Assembly (NCBI GenBank): GCA_016789745.1
Contig: JAEUQF010000227.1
Span: 1 to 64,000, forward strand
Origin: Bryobacterales bacterium
GTDB lineage: Bacteria > Acidobacteriota > Terriglobia > Bryobacterales > Bryobacteraceae
Length of the DNA stretch: 64,000 nucleotides
Direction of reading: 5' to 3'
Each line of letters starts with the position of its first letter. The first letter of the stretch is position 1. Below the pieces are notes generated by a model, which made no database searches, was not told where the DNA came from, and saw nothing but the letters and a program-made list of their open reading frames with translations. Below, in pieces: positions 20,142 through 31,512 of this stretch. The position numbers and the translations under genes were made by a program.

Positions 20142-22607
20142 TCACTCGGCGGCCGCCAGCAGGGCGGTGCGGTGGGCGCTTTCGGCCAGACAAACACGCA
20201 TGGAAGAGAACAACTGGTCCATATCGACAGGCTTCGCGATATAGTCGGAGGCGCCCGCCTGCATGCACTTGTCACGATCACCTTTCATGGCCTTGGCGGT
20301 AAGGGCAATGATCGGAATGGCCTGCAAGGATGGCATGTTCCGAATAGCGCGGATGGTTTTATAGCCGTCCATTTCGGGCATCATGATGTCCATCAGCACC
20401 AGATCGATGCCGGGGTTCTGCTTGAGGATCTCGATACCGGCACGGCCGTTCTCGGCAGTGATCACGGCAATCTGGTGCTGGGTAAGGACGCTGCTGAGCG
20501 CGTAAATATTCCGGGCATCGTCATCCACCACCATGATCTGGCGGCCGGCGAGCATGGGGTCGACAGACCGTAGTTGGCGAAGCATAGCGCGCTGCCCGTC
20601 GCAGAGATGGGACTCATCGCGATGAAGGGCGATCATGGAAGCTTCCAGCAGCCGCTCGGGAGACCGCACAATCCAGACCGGACCCAGTGGCGCAGGTTGC
20701 TCCGCCAGACCATCGGCGACGTCATTCACCGGCGCCGCAACAATGAGTACGGGAATAGGACACCATGCCGATCGCTCCCGTACCCGGTGCACGAGATCGT
20801 TGGCGGAGACGGCTCCGGCATCAAGGATGACAGCATCCACGCGCTCGGATGCAAGAGCCGCGAGGAACTCATCGCGGTCATGCAGCGAGAGGAGTTCCAG
20901 GTCGGAAGCTTCAATGGCAGCGATGGACTGCGCCTGGCGCACGTCGTCGGAAATCCAGCAGAGCACGCGTTTCGGCCCTGGCCGCAACCGCTGTTCAATG
21001 CTGTTGAAGGCATCGTAGAGGGAATCGGTGGACATGGCTTTGGTGAGGCAGCTGGCGGCGCCCAGGGCGAAGGCCAAGCGGCCGTTATCATAGCCAGTGA
21101 TGACATGGACTGGGATCGGGCGCGTCACCGGGTCGTGCTTCAGGCGATCGAGCAGACTCCAACCGCTCATGTCAGGCAACTGGATGTCGAGGGTGATGGC
21201 CTGGGGCCGGAACTCACGGGCCAGCGCGATGGCGGCAGTGCCGTTGAGGGCAACCAGAGCTTTCAGTCCGCGCTGGTGGCAGAGATCGACGAGGATCCGG
21301 GCAAAAGTGATGTTGTCCTCCACCAGCAGGATGACGGCGTCGCCGGGGGTGATGGCGGTGCGGTCGTCTTTGATAGCGAGGTCCGAATCAACCACGCGTA
21401 CCGGCAGCGCCCTGCCCGAAGTAAGAATACGGTCTTCCTCGCGGGTAAGGCACACGCGGAGAACCGAGAGAAGATGGTCCAGATCGACTGGCTTGGTGAC
21501 GTAGTCTGTGGCGCCGGCATGTAGGCACTTATCCCGATCACCCTTCATGGCCTTGGCGGTGAGGGCAATGATGGGGAGCGCCGCGAAGTGAGGGATATGC
21601 CGGATGGCCCGGGTGGTCTCGTAGCCGTCCATCTCCGGCATCATAATGTCGGTGAGGACCAGATCGATGTCTGGATTCTGTTTCAGAATCTCGATGCCGG
21701 CGCGGCCGTTCTCGGCGTGAAGCACCGAGAGATGGTACTGCTCCAGCACGCTGGTGAGCGCGAAGATATTGCGCAGGTCATCGTCGATGACAAGCACCTT
21801 ACGACCAGCCAGCATCGGATCAGTCTGGCGTTCTTCGGCGATCATGCGCTGCTGTTCGGCGGAGAGTTGGGACGGTTTGAGATGCAGCAGGAGTAGCGTT
21901 TCATCCAAGGCACGGGCCAGGGAAGACGCGTGGCGGATGGGGCTGTCATGGGTGAGGGCCTGTATGCGTGGAGCGAGTTCATCGCTCAGCTTGCGGGCAA
22001 ACAGGATAGCCGGCAGGACGCGGGGTGCTGCGTGACGCCGCAGTTCGGCGATGAGGTCGAAGGCTCCAGGAACGCGGATATCGACGAGAACGGCGTCGGG
22101 CGGCATCTGGCGCGCCACTTCGATCGCGTCGGAAGCCGAATTGGCTTCGACGAGGTCGAGGTCGGGATGGAGGATTGTCTCGCGCACGGCGGCACCAAGA
22201 TGCGGGTCGAGGAAGACGGCCAGGAGACGCTTGGCCCGGCTTTGCATCGATGTCTGGATTTCGGTGAATGCCTCTTCAAGCGATTCTCCGGCCAGCACTT
22301 TCTGGTGGCAGGTAGCCGCCCCGAGTGCGTAACCGCGCTGGTTCATCTCGTGGCCGGAGATGATATGCACCGGAATGTGGCGGGTTTGCGGAGTGTGTTT
22401 CAGCCGGTCAATCAATGTCCATCCGGTCATGTCGGGAAGTCGGACGTCAAGGGTGATGGCGGCGGGTTGGTACTCGCGAGCCAGGCCCATAGCAGTGCTG
22501 CCACGAAGGGCGACAAGGGCTTTGAGGCCTCGCTCATGGGCCATTTCCAGGAGGATGCGGGCGAACGTAACGTCGTCTTCGACGATCAGGATCGCGGGAT
22601 CGCCGGG
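20142..22607 (-). repeat. Duplicated triple-receiver cassette, 420-codon period
   Basis: The six receiver domains form two sets of three. Phosphoacceptor Asp residues 2021/2143/2287 recur at 2441/2563/2707, in each case exactly 420 residues later. Matching segments include [14 protein letters not shown] with [14 protein letters not shown], and [14 protein letters not shown] with [14 protein letters not shown]. The first cassette covers about 21348-22607 and the second 20142-21347. The middle domain of each set is degenerate. Confidence 0.92.
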
Positions 22608-25600
22608 GGAAAGGAGGTTGCGATCATCATCCACCACCATGTCTTCGACAAGTTCGGCCGCTACCTTGCCGACGATCTCGTGAGAGACTTCCACGGGCGT
22701 GGCCATTCTGGCCGGGGTGAACGAGGAAGGTTCCAGTTGCTCCACTTTTGGCGCCGGCGCGATGTAGGCCTGTGGGAGATAGAGCGTGAACACGCTGCCC
22801 GCGCCGAGGGTGCTCTGCAGGCGAATCTCGCCGCCCAGCAGGCGGGCCAGTTCGCGGCTGATGGAGAGGCCCAGGCCCGTACCGCCGTACTTGCGGCTGG
22901 TGGTTCCGTCGGCTTGCTGGAAGGCTTCGAATATGATCTTCTGCTTTTCCTGAGCGATGCCGATGCCGGTATCGAGAACAGAGAAGGCGATCACGCTCTT
23001 GGCTCGGGCAAGCACAGGGTGGCCGCCAGACCAGCCGCGCGCCACACGCTCGACGCGTAGAGCTACCGAGCCACGTTCGGTGAACTTCAGAGCGTTGGAC
23101 AGCAGGTTCTTCAGCACCTGCTGCAGTCGTTTGGCGTCGGTACGGATGACTTCCGCGCCCAGGTTGCCATCGAGTTCGATACGGAACTCAAGACCCTTGC
23201 CGTCGGCAACGTGACGGAACGTCCGGGCGCAGTAGTCTTCGAGTTCGGTGAAGCGGATGTTGCCGACTTCGACATCCATCTTGCCGGATTCGATCTTGCT
23301 GAGGTCGAGGATGTCGTTGATGAGAGCGAGCAGGTCGGTGCCGGAGGAGTGGATGTTTTCGGCGTACTTGACCTGTTTGGGATTCAGATTGCCGTCGGCA
23401 TTGTCGGCGAGCATTCTGGCGAGGATTAGAAGGTTGTTGAGCGGGGTGCGGAGTTCGTGGGACATGTTGGCCAGGAACTCGCTCTTGTATTTTGAGGTCA
23501 GCGCCAACTGCTCCGCCTTTTCTTCAAGGGCCTCCTTAGCCTGCTCGATTTCGCGGTTCTTGGCTTCGACTTCGGTGTTCTGGTCGGCGAGGAGTTGCGC
23601 CTTTTCCTGAAGCTCTTCGTTCGTCTTCTGCAACTCCTCGGCAAGGGCTTTGCTCTGCTTGAGAAGCTGTTCCGTATGCATGGTGGCGGCGATGGTATTG
23701 AGCACGATGCCCATGCTTTCGGTGAGTTGCTCCAGGAAGGCGAGGTGGATATCGCTCAGAGTCTGCAGGGAGGCAAACTCCACCACGGCCTTCACTTCAC
23801 CTTCAAACAACACCGGGAGAACAATGAGAGTAGCTGGCGCAGAGGAACCAAGGCTGGAACGGATCTTGATGTAGTCTTGCGGCACCGACTTAACAACGAT
23901 ACTGACCTTCTCCTTTGCGCACTGGCCCACCAACCCCTGGCCGATGCGGAACTGGAGCGGAAGGCCTTCCACTTCGTCGTAAGCGTACCCGGAGAGGAAC
24001 TTCAGGACGGGTTGGTTGTCGGCGGTGTCGGCAATGTAGAAGGTGCCGCGCTGCGCCCCAACCAGCGGGATGAGTTCGGAAAGGAGGAGGTGAGCTACGT
24101 TGAACAGGTCACGCTGGCCCTGCACCATGCGGGTGAACTTGGCGATGTTCGTCTTCAGCCAGTCCTGATCGGTATTCTTGCGTGTGGTTTCGGCAAGGTT
24201 AACGATCATCTCATTGATGTTGTCCTTGAGCGCGGCGACTTCGCCCTGCGCTTCGACGGTGATAGAGCGTGTGAGGTCGCCCTTGGTCACGGCCGTTGCC
24301 ACTTCGGCGATCGCACGCACCTGATTGGTAAGCGTGGTGGTGAGCTGATTGACGTTGTTGGTGAGATCCAGCCAGATGCCGGCGGCACCGGGCACACGTG
24401 CCTGGCCGCCGAGCTTGCCTTCTGTACCCACCTCGCGGGCAACGGTTGACACCTGGTCAGCGAACGTTGCCAGGGTGTCGATCATGGCGTTGATGGTATC
24501 CGCCAGTTCCGCGATTTCGCCCTTGGTTTCGAGGACCAGCTTGCGTTTGAGGTCGCCGTTGGCAACTGCCGTAACCACCTTGGCAATGCCGCGCACCTGT
24601 GTGGTGAGATTGGCTGCCATCAGGTTGACGTTATCGGTGAGATCCTTCCACGTGCCGGCCACGCCACGCACTTCCGCCTGGCCGCCGAGTTTGCCTTCGG
24701 TGCCCACTTCGCGCGCCACGCGGGTGACCTCGCTGGCGAACGAGTTGAGCTGGTCCACCATGGTGTTGACGGTGTTTTTCAATTCCAGGATCTCGCCTCG
24801 CACGTCCACCGTGATCTTGCGCGAAAGGTCACCCATGGCGACGGCGGTGGTCACCTGCGCGATGTTGCGAACCTGGTTGGTAAGGTTCGATGCCATGGAG
24901 TTGACCGACTCGGTGAGGTCCTTCCATGTACCGGCCACGCCATAGACGTCCGCCTGACCGCCCAGACGGCCTTCGGTGCCCACCTCGCGCGCCACGCGCG
25001 TGACTTCGCTGGCGAAGGAACTCAACTGATCCACCATGGTGTTGATGGTGTCCTTAAGTGCGAGGATCTCGCCGCGCGCATCGACCGTGATCTTGCGCGA
25101 GAGGTCACCCTTGGCAACGGCCGTCGTTACGTCCGCGATGTTGCGGACCTGCGCCGTCAGGTTGGAAGCCATGGAGTTGACGGACTCCGTGAGGTCCTTC
25201 CAGGTGCCGGCCACGCCGCGGACATCGGCCTGGCCGCCGAGTTTCCCTTCGGTACCAACTTCGCGCGCCACGCGGGTAACCTCGCTGGCGAAGGCATTAA
25301 GCTGGTCCACCATGATGTTGATGGTGTTCTTCAGCTCCAGGATTTCGCCGCGGGCGTCGACGGTGATTTTGGTGGTGAGGTCGCCTTTCGCCACGGCCGT
25401 GGTGACCTGGGCGATGTTGCGAACCTGATTGGTGAGGTTCGACGCCATGGAGTTCACCGAGTCCGTGAGATCCTTCCATGTACCCGCGACCCCGCGGACG
25501 TCGGCCTGACCGCCGAGTTTGCCCTCCGTGCCAACCTCGCGCGCCACGCGAGTGACTTCCGATGCGAAGGAGCTGAGCTGATCCACCATCGTATTGATCG

Positions 25601-28508
25601 TGTTCTTCAGTTCGAGGATCTCGCCGCGCGCATCCACGGTGATCTTGGTAGTGAGATCGCCTTTGGCAACGGCGGTAGTCACTTGGGCAATGTTACGAAC
25701 CTGGTTGGTCAGGTTGGACGCCATGGAGTTCACGGAGTCTGTAAGGTCACGCCAGGTGCCGGCGACGCCTCGTACGTCGGCCTGTCCACCTAGACGGCCA
25801 TCGGTGCCGACCTCGCGTGCCACGCGGGTGACCTCGCTGGCGAAGGCGTTGAGCTGATCCACCATTGTGTTGATGGTGTTCTTCAGTTCCAGGATTTCGC
25901 CGCGCACTTCGACCGTGATCTTGCGGGAGAGGTCGCCACGGGCGACGGCGGTCGTCACTTCGGCGATGTTGCGCACTTGGTTGGTAAGGTTGGAGGCCAT
26001 CGAATTGACGGACTCGGTGAGATCCCGCCAGGTGCCGGCCACCCCCTTCACGTCGGCCTGACCGCCAAGTTTGCCTTCGGTTCCGACTTCGCGCGCCACG
26101 CGGGTGACTTCGCTCGCAAACGAGCTCAACTGATCCACCATGGTATTGATGGTGTTCTTCAACTCCAGGATCTCGCCGCGCACTTCCACGGTGATCTTGC
26201 GGGAAAGGTCACCCTTTGCAACGGCGGTGGTGACCTCTGCAATGTTGCGGACCTGATTGGTCAGGTTGGAGGCCATCGAGTTGACGGATTCGGTCAGGTC
26301 GCGCCAGGTGCCGGCGACCCCTTTCACGTCGGCCTGCCCACCGAGTTTGCCCTCTGTGCCGACTTCGCGGGCCACGCGGGTGACCTCGGAAGCGAAGGAG
26401 CTGAGCTGGTCCACCATGACGTTGATGGTGTTTTTTAGTTCGAGAATTTCGCCGCGAACTTCCACTGTAATCTTGCGGGAGAGATCGCCCTTGGCGACGG
26501 CCGTGGTAACCTCGGCGATGTTGCGTACCTGATTCGTCAAGTTGGAGGCCATCGAGTTTACCGAGTCGGTAAGGTCCTTCCAGACACCGCCGACGCCCTT
26601 CACCACGGCCTGTCCGCCAAGTTTGCCCTCGGTGCTGACTTCGCGTGCTACGCGGGTGACTTCGGAGGCAAAGGAGCTGAGCTGATCCACCATGGTGTTG
26701 ATGGTGTTCTTCAGCTCAAGAATTTCGCCGCGAACGTCCACCGTCATTTTTCGCGACAGGTCACCGTTTGCCACCGCGGTGGTGACCTCGGCAATGTTGC
26801 GGACCTGCGCCGTGAGGTTGCCTGCCATGGAGTTCACGGAGTCCGTGAGATCTTTCCAGACGCCGCCGACCCCCTTCACCTGAGCCTGGCCGCCGAGTTC
26901 GCCTTCCGTGCCGACTTCGCGGGCAACGCGGGTGACCTCGCTGGCGAACGCGTTCAGCTGGTCGACCATGGTGTTCATGACCTCCTTGATCTGGAGGATT
27001 TCCCCACGAACATCGACAGTGATCTTGCGGGTGAGGTCGCCGCTGGCAATGGCGGTGGCAACCTTCGACACGTCACGCAATTGGACCGTGAGGTTGCTGG
27101 CCATGAGGTTGACGTTGTCGGTGAGGTCCTTCCAGACGCCGCCGACACCGCGGACGTCGGCCTGCACGCCGAGTTTGCCTTCTGTGCCGACTTCGCGCGC
27201 AACGCGCGTGACTTCCGAGGCGAAAGAGCTAAGCTGATCCACCATCGTGTTGATGGTGTTCTTCAGTTCGAGGATCTCGCCCTGAACGTTGACGGTGATC
27301 TTGCGGGAGAGGTCGCCCTTGGCGACGGCTGTAGTCACTTCGGCGATGTTGCGGACTTGGCCGGTGAGGTTGCCGGCCATGAGGTTAACGGAGTCTGTGA
27401 GATCTTTCCAGGTGCCCGCGACGCCGCGCACATCGGCCTGCCCGCCGAGCTTGCCTTCGGTGCCGACTTCGCGGGCAACGCGGGTGACCTCGGATGCAAA
27501 GGAGCTGAGCTGATCCACCATCGTGTTGATGGTGTTCTTGAGTTCGAGAATTTCGCCGCGGACGTCGACGGTGATTTTGCGGGAAAGGTCGCCTGTGGCG
27601 ACGGCGGTGGTGACTTCTGCGATGTTGCGGACCTGGTTGGTGAGGTTGCCGGCCATGGAATTGACGCTGTCGGTGAGGTCTTTCCAGACGCCAGCGACAC
27701 CCTTGACTTCCGCCTGGCCGCCGAGCTTGCCTTCGGTGCCGACTTCCTTCGCGACGCGGGTGACCTCGGATGCAAAGGAGCTGAGCTGATCCACCATCGT
27801 GTTGATGGTGTTCTTGAGTTCGAGAATCTCGCCCTGGACGTTTACCGTGATCTTGCGGGAGAGGTCGCCATTGGCGACCGCGGTGGTCACCTCCGCGATG
27901 TTGCGGACCTGATTGGTGAGGTTGCCCGCCATGGAGTTGACACTGTCGGTAAGATCCTTCCATGTGCCGGCAACGCCGGTCACCACGGCCTGTCCGCCCA
28001 ACTTTCCTTCGGTGCCGACTTCGCGCGCCACGCGAGTGACTTCGCTGGCGAAGGAGTTGAGCTGGTCCACCATGGTGTTGACCACGCGGGCCGTGCGCAC
28101 GAACTCACCCCGCAGAGCGCGGCCTTCCACCTCAAGCGACATCTTCTGGGAGAGGTCGCCTTGCGCGACGGCGCCAATGACGCGGGCGATTTCGGTGGAG
28201 GGTTGCACCAGATCGCTCACCAGACTGTTGACGGATTCGATGGTAGCTGCCCAATGTCCAGTGCCCGCCGGAAGTGTGGCTCTCTGCGCCGTGTTACCTT
28301 CTTTCCCAACAACCCTGCTGATGCGTGCCAGCTCTTCGGCAAGCCCTTGGTTCAGGTCGAAGATCTCGTTCAAGGTATCGGCTATCTTGCCGGCAAGTCC
28401 AACCTGATTTACGGGAAGGCGGACGGAGAAGTCACCTTTTTTGAAGGCAACGAGAGTAGCCAGGAGCTGGTCGCCATCCAGCACCTTGGTCACGGCAGCA
28501 GCGGGCAT
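20142..28508 (-). CDS. Giant poly-HAMP hybrid histidine kinase with six receiver domains
   Basis: A 2788-residue protein with no membrane segment. In order: an N-terminal HAMP-like region (1-152); fourteen 92-residue units, each holding two HAMP-like halves (153-1440); a GAF domain (about 1465-1605); a coiled coil; the kinase core with His1684 ([11 protein letters not shown]), N box [10 protein letters not shown]1 DTGIGIA and G2 [11 protein letters not shown]; then six receiver or receiver-like domains with Asp at 2021, 2143, 2287, 2441, 2563 and 2707. This resembles the fungal Nik1/Os-1 group III kinases, which also carry 90-residue HAMP repeats and sense osmotic stress, but with more repeats and more receivers. 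The start is the ATG at 28508, preceded by AAAGGA; a GTG at 28523 is less likely. It heads an operon with a second kinase, a winged-helix protein and two DUF5985 proteins. Confidence 0.92.
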   Translation of the reverse strand: MPAAAVTKVLDGDQLLATLVAFKKGDFSVRLPVNQVGLAGKIADTLNEIFDLNQGLAEELARISRVVGKEGNTAQRATLPAGTGHWAATIESVNSLVSDLVQPSTEIARVIGAVAQGDLSQKMSLEVEGRALRGEFVRTARVVNTMVDQLNSFASEVTRVAREVGTEGKLGGQAVVTGVAGTWKDLTDSVNSMAGNLTNQVRNIAEVTTAVANGDLSRKITVNVQGEILELKNTINTMVDQLSSFASEVTRVAKEVGTEGKLGGQAEVKGVAGVWKDLTDSVNSMAGNLTNQVRNIAEVTTAVATGDLSRKITVDVRGEILELKNTINTMVDQLSSFASEVTRVAREVGTEGKLGGQADVRGVAGTWKDLTDSVNLMAGNLTGQVRNIAEVTTAVAKGDLSRKITVNVQGEILELKNTINTMVDQLSSFASEVTRVAREVGTEGKLGVQADVRGVGGVWKDLTDNVNLMASNLTVQLRDVSKVATAIASGDLTRKITVDVRGEILQIKEVMNTMVDQLNAFASEVTRVAREVGTEGELGGQAQVKGVGGVWKDLTDSVNSMAGNLTAQVRNIAEVTTAVANGDLSRKMTVDVRGEILELKNTINTMVDQLSSFASEVTRVAREVSTEGKLGGQAVVKGVGGVWKDLTDSVNSMASNLTNQVRNIAEVTTAVAKGDLSRKITVEVRGEILELKNTINVMVDQLSSFASEVTRVAREVGTEGKLGGQADVKGVAGTWRDLTESVNSMASNLTNQVRNIAEVTTAVAKGDLSRKITVEVRGEILELKNTINTMVDQLSSFASEVTRVAREVGTEGKLGGQADVKGVAGTWRDLTESVNSMASNLTNQVRNIAEVTTAVARGDLSRKITVEVRGEILELKNTINTMVDQLNAFASEVTRVAREVGTDGRLGGQADVRGVAGTWRDLTDSVNSMASNLTNQVRNIAQVTTAVAKGDLTTKITVDARGEILELKNTINTMVDQLSSFASEVTRVAREVGTEGKLGGQADVRGVAGTWKDLTDSVNSMASNLTNQVRNIAQVTTAVAKGDLTTKITVDARGEILELKNTINIMVDQLNAFASEVTRVAREVGTEGKLGGQADVRGVAGTWKDLTESVNSMASNLTAQVRNIADVTTAVAKGDLSRKITVDARGEILALKDTINTMVDQLSSFASEVTRVAREVGTEGRLGGQADVYGVAGTWKDLTESVNSMASNLTNQVRNIAQVTTAVAMGDLSRKITVDVRGEILELKNTVNTMVDQLNSFASEVTRVAREVGTEGKLGGQAEVRGVAGTWKDLTDNVNLMAANLTTQVRGIAKVVTAVANGDLKRKLVLETKGEIAELADTINAMIDTLATFADQVSTVAREVGTEGKLGGQARVPGAAGIWLDLTNNVNQLTTTLTNQVRAIAEVATAVTKGDLTRSITVEAQGEVAALKDNINEMIVNLAETTRKNTDQDWLKTNIAKFTRMVQGQRDLFNVAHLLLSELIPLVGAQRGTFYIADTADNQPVLKFLSGYAYDEVEGLPLQFRIGQGLVGQCAKEKVSIVVKSVPQDYIKIRSSLGSSAPATLIVLPVLFEGEVKAVVEFASLQTLSDIHLAFLEQLTESMGIVLNTIAATMHTEQLLKQSKALAEELQKTNEELQEKAQLLADQNTEVEAKNREIEQAKEALEEKAEQLALTSKYKSEFLANMSHELRTPLNNLLILARMLADNADGNLNPKQVKYAENIHSSGTDLLALINDILDLSKIESGKMDVEVGNIRFTELEDYCARTFRHVADGKGLEFRIELDGNLGAEVIRTDAKRLQQVLKNLLSNALKFTERGSVALRVERVARGWSGGHPVLARAKSVIAFSVLDTGIGIAQEKQKIIFEAFQQADGTTSRKYGGTGLGLSISRELARLLGGEIRLQSTLGAGSVFTLYLPQAYIAPAPKVEQLEPSSFTPARMATPVEVSHEIVGKVAAELVEDMVVDDDRNLLSPGDPAILIVEDDVTFARILLEMAHERGLKALVALRGSTAMGLAREYQPAAITLDVRLPDMTGWTLIDRLKHTPQTRHIPVHIISGHEMNQRGYALGAATCHQKVLAGESLEEAFTEIQTSMQSRAKRLLAVFLDPHLGAAVRETILHPDLDLVEANSASDAIEVARQMPPDAVLVDIRVPGAFDLIAELRRHAAPRVLPAILFARKLSDELAPRIQALTHDSPIRHASSLARALDETLLLLHLKPSQLSAEQQRMIAEERQTDPMLAGRKVLVIDDDLRNIFALTSVLEQYHLSVLHAENGRAGIEILKQNPDIDLVLTDIMMPEMDGYETTRAIRHIPHFAALPIIALTAKAMKGDRDKCLHAGATDYVTKPVDLDHLLSVLRVCLTREEDRILTSGRALPVRVVDSDLAIKDDRTAITPGDAVILLVEDNITFARILVDLCHQRGLKALVALNGTAAIALAREFRPQAITLDIQLPDMSGWSLLDRLKHDPVTRPIPVHVITGYDNGRLAFALGAASCLTKAMSTDSLYDAFNSIEQRLRPGPKRVLCWISDDVRQAQSIAAIEASDLELLSLHDRDEFLAALASERVDAVILDAGAVSANDLVHRVRERSAWCPIPVLIVAAPVNDVADGLAEQPAPLGPVWIVRSPERLLEASMIALHRDESHLCDGQRAMLRQLRSVDPMLAGRQIMVVDDDARNIYALSSVLTQHQIAVITAENGRAGIEILKQNPGIDLVLMDIMMPEMDGYKTIRAIRNMPSLQAIPIIALTAKAMKGDRDKCMQAGASDYIAKPVDMDQLFSSMRVCLAESAHRTALLAAAE
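24189..28052 (-). repeat. Fourteen tandem 276 bp coding units (HAMP pairs)
   Basis: Fourteen consecutive units of exactly 92 codons within the giant kinase. Each begins with [20 protein letters not shown] (thirteen copies; the fourteenth starts [20 protein letters not shown]) and contains WKDLTDSVN-type and GDLSRKITV-type segments. The protein is nearly invariant, while codons differ widely between most units, so this is an old array under purifying selection. An exception: positions 27482-27551 and 27758-27827 (one unit apart) are identical over 70 bases. Confidence 0.95.
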
Positions 28509-28723
28509 AGCGTTCCTTTCCACGTGGACTTACGGCGGAGCAAAGAGCGATTGCCGTTTGTGAAGGAAGTCAGCGCCCCAGACGGCGAGAGTGTCTTGCT
28601 CCGTTGATGTTAGAGGTACGTCGCGGGATTGACACAGGGGCTGGCGGTATTGTTTCCGGTGATTGGCTATACATTTTCGTTTCCGCGGGCCTATGGTACG
28701 ATGCAGGCGGATTGGAAGAGCGC

Positions 28724-30727
28724 ATGTATCGAATTGTGCTTTTATGCACACTGTTTAGCCTTGCGTTGCTGAGCCAGCAACGCGCACCGCAACCGCAGCC
28801 GATTGAGGCGAGTCCGACCGAACGCAAGCTGATCGAGGACAAGGTGGGTGAGATCGAGCGAGTGGTAGGTGAGTTAAGGAAGGCTCGGATTGAAGAGCGG
28901 GTAATCGCGGATATTGCGGTCTACGCCAAGGCGGGGCGTTGGCTATTGGAGTTCCCAGGCTTCTACGAGCCCAGGGATATATCTAATGCGCTTGCGGTGC
29001 TGGATCAGGGTCTGCAACGGGCCAACCAAATGGAAGGCGGGTTCTCGCCGTGGGTGAGTGCGAAGGGGCGGAAGATCCACGGGTATGTTTCCCGGCTGGA
29101 CGGTTCGGTGCAGCCATACGGGATTCGCATTCCGGACTCCTACGATGGATCGAAGCCGGTGCGTCTGTACGTGTGGCTGCATGGACGCAACAACCGGCTC
29201 ACGGAGGCAAGTTTCATTCATGGCTTCGCGACGCCGCCGGCGCCGACATCAACGGCATGGTCGGCGGACGTCGGCCAGATCCAGTTGGACTGCTACGGGC
29301 GAGGGAACAACGCAAACCACTGGGCCGGCGAGGTGGACGTGTATGAAGCGATTGCCGACTTGCAGGCTCGCTACAAGATTGATCCGAAGCGAATCATCCT
29401 GCGAGGTTTCTCGCTAGGCGGAGCAGCAGCATGGCACATCGCGTTACAGAATCCGAGCCAGTGGGCAGCGGCGGAGATTGGGGCAGGCACGTGGCCTCGG
29501 CGGTATTTGATGGCGGATGCATTTCCGCCGCACCAGGCGCCGCTGTTGCGGATTTGGGAGAACATCACAGACCAGTGGGCGTTGAATGCGTTCAACGTGC
29601 CGATTGTGGCTCATGATGGCGACAATGACACGGGCACGCCATCAATTCCTCCGCCACCGCCCGGAACGAAGCATCGCGGGCAGTTGGAGTCGTCGATACG
29701 GGTGCGGGAACAACTGGCGCGGGAGGGCTATCCCTCCGAGGGCGACACCTATGAGATGGTTGCCAAGGGCACGCCGTCTATCTTTCTGATTTCGAAGAAC
29801 ACGGGGCATGCCACTAGTCCGGAGGTGCGGAAGAAGGTAGACGGGTTTCTGAAGGCGTGGGGCGATAAGGGTCTGCAATCGCCGGATCATGTCCGATTCG
29901 TGACGTTCACAACGCGCTATAACAGGGCACACTGGGTGTCGGTGGAGGCCATGGGCAAGCATTATGAGCGGGCCGAGGTGGACGCGGTTCGGAGTGCGGC
30001 CGGATCCAGGTTTACGATCAAGACGCAGAACGTGACGCGCCTAGCGCTGTCGGAGATGAGCGCGGCGAAGAGCATCGAGATCGATGGACAGAAAGTGAAA
30101 GTCAAGGGTGGTTTCGGCGTGACGCTGGACAAGGCCAGCGGACGTTGGAAGACAGCGACAGCGAAGTGGCCCGGGCTGCATAAGACACATGCGCTGCAGG
30201 GGCCGATCGACGACGCCTTTCTCGATCCGTTCCTGATTGTGAAGCCGACGGGGAAGCCTTGGAATGCGGCGGCGCATGAGCAGGCTATGCGCATCCTGGC
30301 GCGATTCGACCGCCTGTATGCCAGGAACTACCGGTCGCATCCGCGGGTGAAGGACGACCGCGATGTGACGGCGGCGGACTTTGCCAATTACAACGTGGTG
30401 CTGTTCGGGGATCCTGGCAGCAATGCCTGGATTGAGAAGGTGATGGGGAAGCTGCCGCTGACATGGTCGCAGACGGAGATCAGGATGGGCGGAGAGAGCT
30501 ACGCCGCGGGTGATCATCTGCCGGCGCTGGTGTATCCGAGCCCGTTCAGCGCGACGCGGTATGTGGTGCTGAATTCCGGTCTGACGATTGACGAGCGGGA
30601 GTACAACGGCGACTACAGCCTGCCGCGGTGGGGAGACTTCGCTATCCTCAAGGTCAGCCGCGACGTGGAGTTCCCGGACGTGGCAAGGGCTGGGCTATTC
30701 GATGAATTCTGGCGGATCCCGCGTTGA
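28724..30727 (+). CDS. Secreted alpha/beta-hydrolase (prolyl oligopeptidase/esterase type)
   Basis: A 667-residue exported hydrolase. The signal peptide is about residues 1-18 (MYRIVLLCTLFSLALLSQQ). The catalytic domain shows VRLYVWLHGRNNR (oxyanion strand) and the nucleophile elbow GFSLGGAAAWHI, with a likely Asp in PIVAHDGDNDTG and a His in ISKNTGHATSP. The fold is that of PHB depolymerase/feruloyl-esterase-like or prolyl oligopeptidase enzymes; the substrate is unknown. A C-terminal beta-rich part follows (about 430-667). The start is the ATG at 28724 with GAAGAG upstream; the open frame extends further but has no signal peptide there. It overlaps the DUF4159 gene by 26 bp. Confidence 0.85.
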   Translation: MYRIVLLCTLFSLALLSQQRAPQPQPIEASPTERKLIEDKVGEIERVVGELRKARIEERVIADIAVYAKAGRWLLEFPGFYEPRDISNALAVLDQGLQRANQMEGGFSPWVSAKGRKIHGYVSRLDGSVQPYGIRIPDSYDGSKPVRLYVWLHGRNNRLTEASFIHGFATPPAPTSTAWSADVGQIQLDCYGRGNNANHWAGEVDVYEAIADLQARYKIDPKRIILRGFSLGGAAAWHIALQNPSQWAAAEIGAGTWPRRYLMADAFPPHQAPLLRIWENITDQWALNAFNVPIVAHDGDNDTGTPSIPPPPPGTKHRGQLESSIRVREQLAREGYPSEGDTYEMVAKGTPSIFLISKNTGHATSPEVRKKVDGFLKAWGDKGLQSPDHVRFVTFTTRYNRAHWVSVEAMGKHYERAEVDAVRSAAGSRFTIKTQNVTRLALSEMSAAKSIEIDGQKVKVKGGFGVTLDKASGRWKTATAKWPGLHKTHALQGPIDDAFLDPFLIVKPTGKPWNAAAHEQAMRILARFDRLYARNYRSHPRVKDDRDVTAADFANYNVVLFGDPGSNAWIEKVMGKLPLTWSQTEIRMGGESYAAGDHLPALVYPSPFSATRYVVLNSGLTIDEREYNGDYSLPRWGDFAILKVSRDVEFPDVARAGLFDEFWRIPR

Positions 30728-31511
30728 ACGGCTAGTCCTGGCAGGGTGTCTGGTCGCCGGCATCGCGGGGGCGTGGCAGTTAGGATTTGGTGGCCGGCGC
30801 TGGGAGCCGGCGCCACCGCAGGATCATACGCGCCGGGACGAATACCATTTCCTGCGCATGGAGTACAAGGACATGCGCTGGACGCGGCGCGGCGCGGGGT
30901 TTCCGGGCTGGTGGCGACAGGACTGGCCGGAAGCCGATGCGCACTTCACGCAGGGGATCCAGCGGCTGACGCGCATCCATGTGGGCGAGCCGCGGCACTT
31001 GCCGTTATTAGACGACCGGATCTTTGAGTACCCGTGGCTGTATGCAACACAGACCGGCTACTGGGATTTGACAGAGGCGGAGAAGAAGCGGCTGCGGGAG
31101 TATCTGCTGCGGGGCGGATTTCTGGTGACCGATGACTTCCATGGGCCGCAGGAGTGGGAGATCTTCGCGGAGACCATGCGCGGCGTGCTGCCGGAGGCGC
31201 CGATCCTGGAGATCGAAGAGGGCCACCCGTTGTTGCGTGTGATGTACGACATCGAAGAGAGGGTGCCGATTCCGGGGTTACGGCATCTGCGGGAGGGGCC
31301 GGGAGGGACGATCACTGTGCAGATGCAGTACGGGCCACCGCGATGGAGGGCGATGCACGATAGCAAGGGACACCTGGTGGTGGCGATCAACTACAACATG
31401 GATGTTGGGGATGCCTGGGAGCATGCGGACATGCCGGAGTATCCGGAAGCGATGACCGCATTGGCATACCGGTTCGGTTTGAACTACATCATCTACGCGA
31501 TGACGCACTAA
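30702..31511 (+). CDS. DUF4159 domain protein, membrane-anchored or exported
   Basis: A 269-residue protein: a short N-terminal hydrophobic segment (LVLAGCLVAGIAGAWQLGF), then a DUF4159 domain with the typical features FLRMEYKDMRW, PEADAHFTQGIQRLTRI, YPWLYATQTGYWDLTE, EYLLRGGFLVTDDFHGP and AINYNMDVGDAWEHAD. The family has a glutamine-amidotransferase-like fold and is common in Acidobacteria and Planctomycetes; its role is unknown. The ATG at 30702 lies inside the 3' end of the hydrolase gene, so the two are coupled. Confidence 0.83.
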   Translation: MNSGGSRVERLVLAGCLVAGIAGAWQLGFGGRRWEPAPPQDHTRRDEYHFLRMEYKDMRWTRRGAGFPGWWRQDWPEADAHFTQGIQRLTRIHVGEPRHLPLLDDRIFEYPWLYATQTGYWDLTEAEKKRLREYLLRGGFLVTDDFHGPQEWEIFAETMRGVLPEAPILEIEEGHPLLRVMYDIEERVPIPGLRHLREGPGGTITVQMQYGPPRWRAMHDSKGHLVVAINYNMDVGDAWEHADMPEYPEAMTALAYRFGLNYIIYAMTH

Positions 31512-31512
31512 T

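Noticed and set aside
24189-28052. Array with 276 bp period as a CRISPR or satellite repeat
   Set aside because: The period is 92 codons in an open frame with conserved protein and variable codons; CRISPR repeats and spacers are far shorter.
27081-28607. 508-codon plus-strand open frame over the HAMP array
   Set aside because: It mirrors the 92-codon repeat on the other strand, and its translation has no recognisable domain; the kinase reading is certain.
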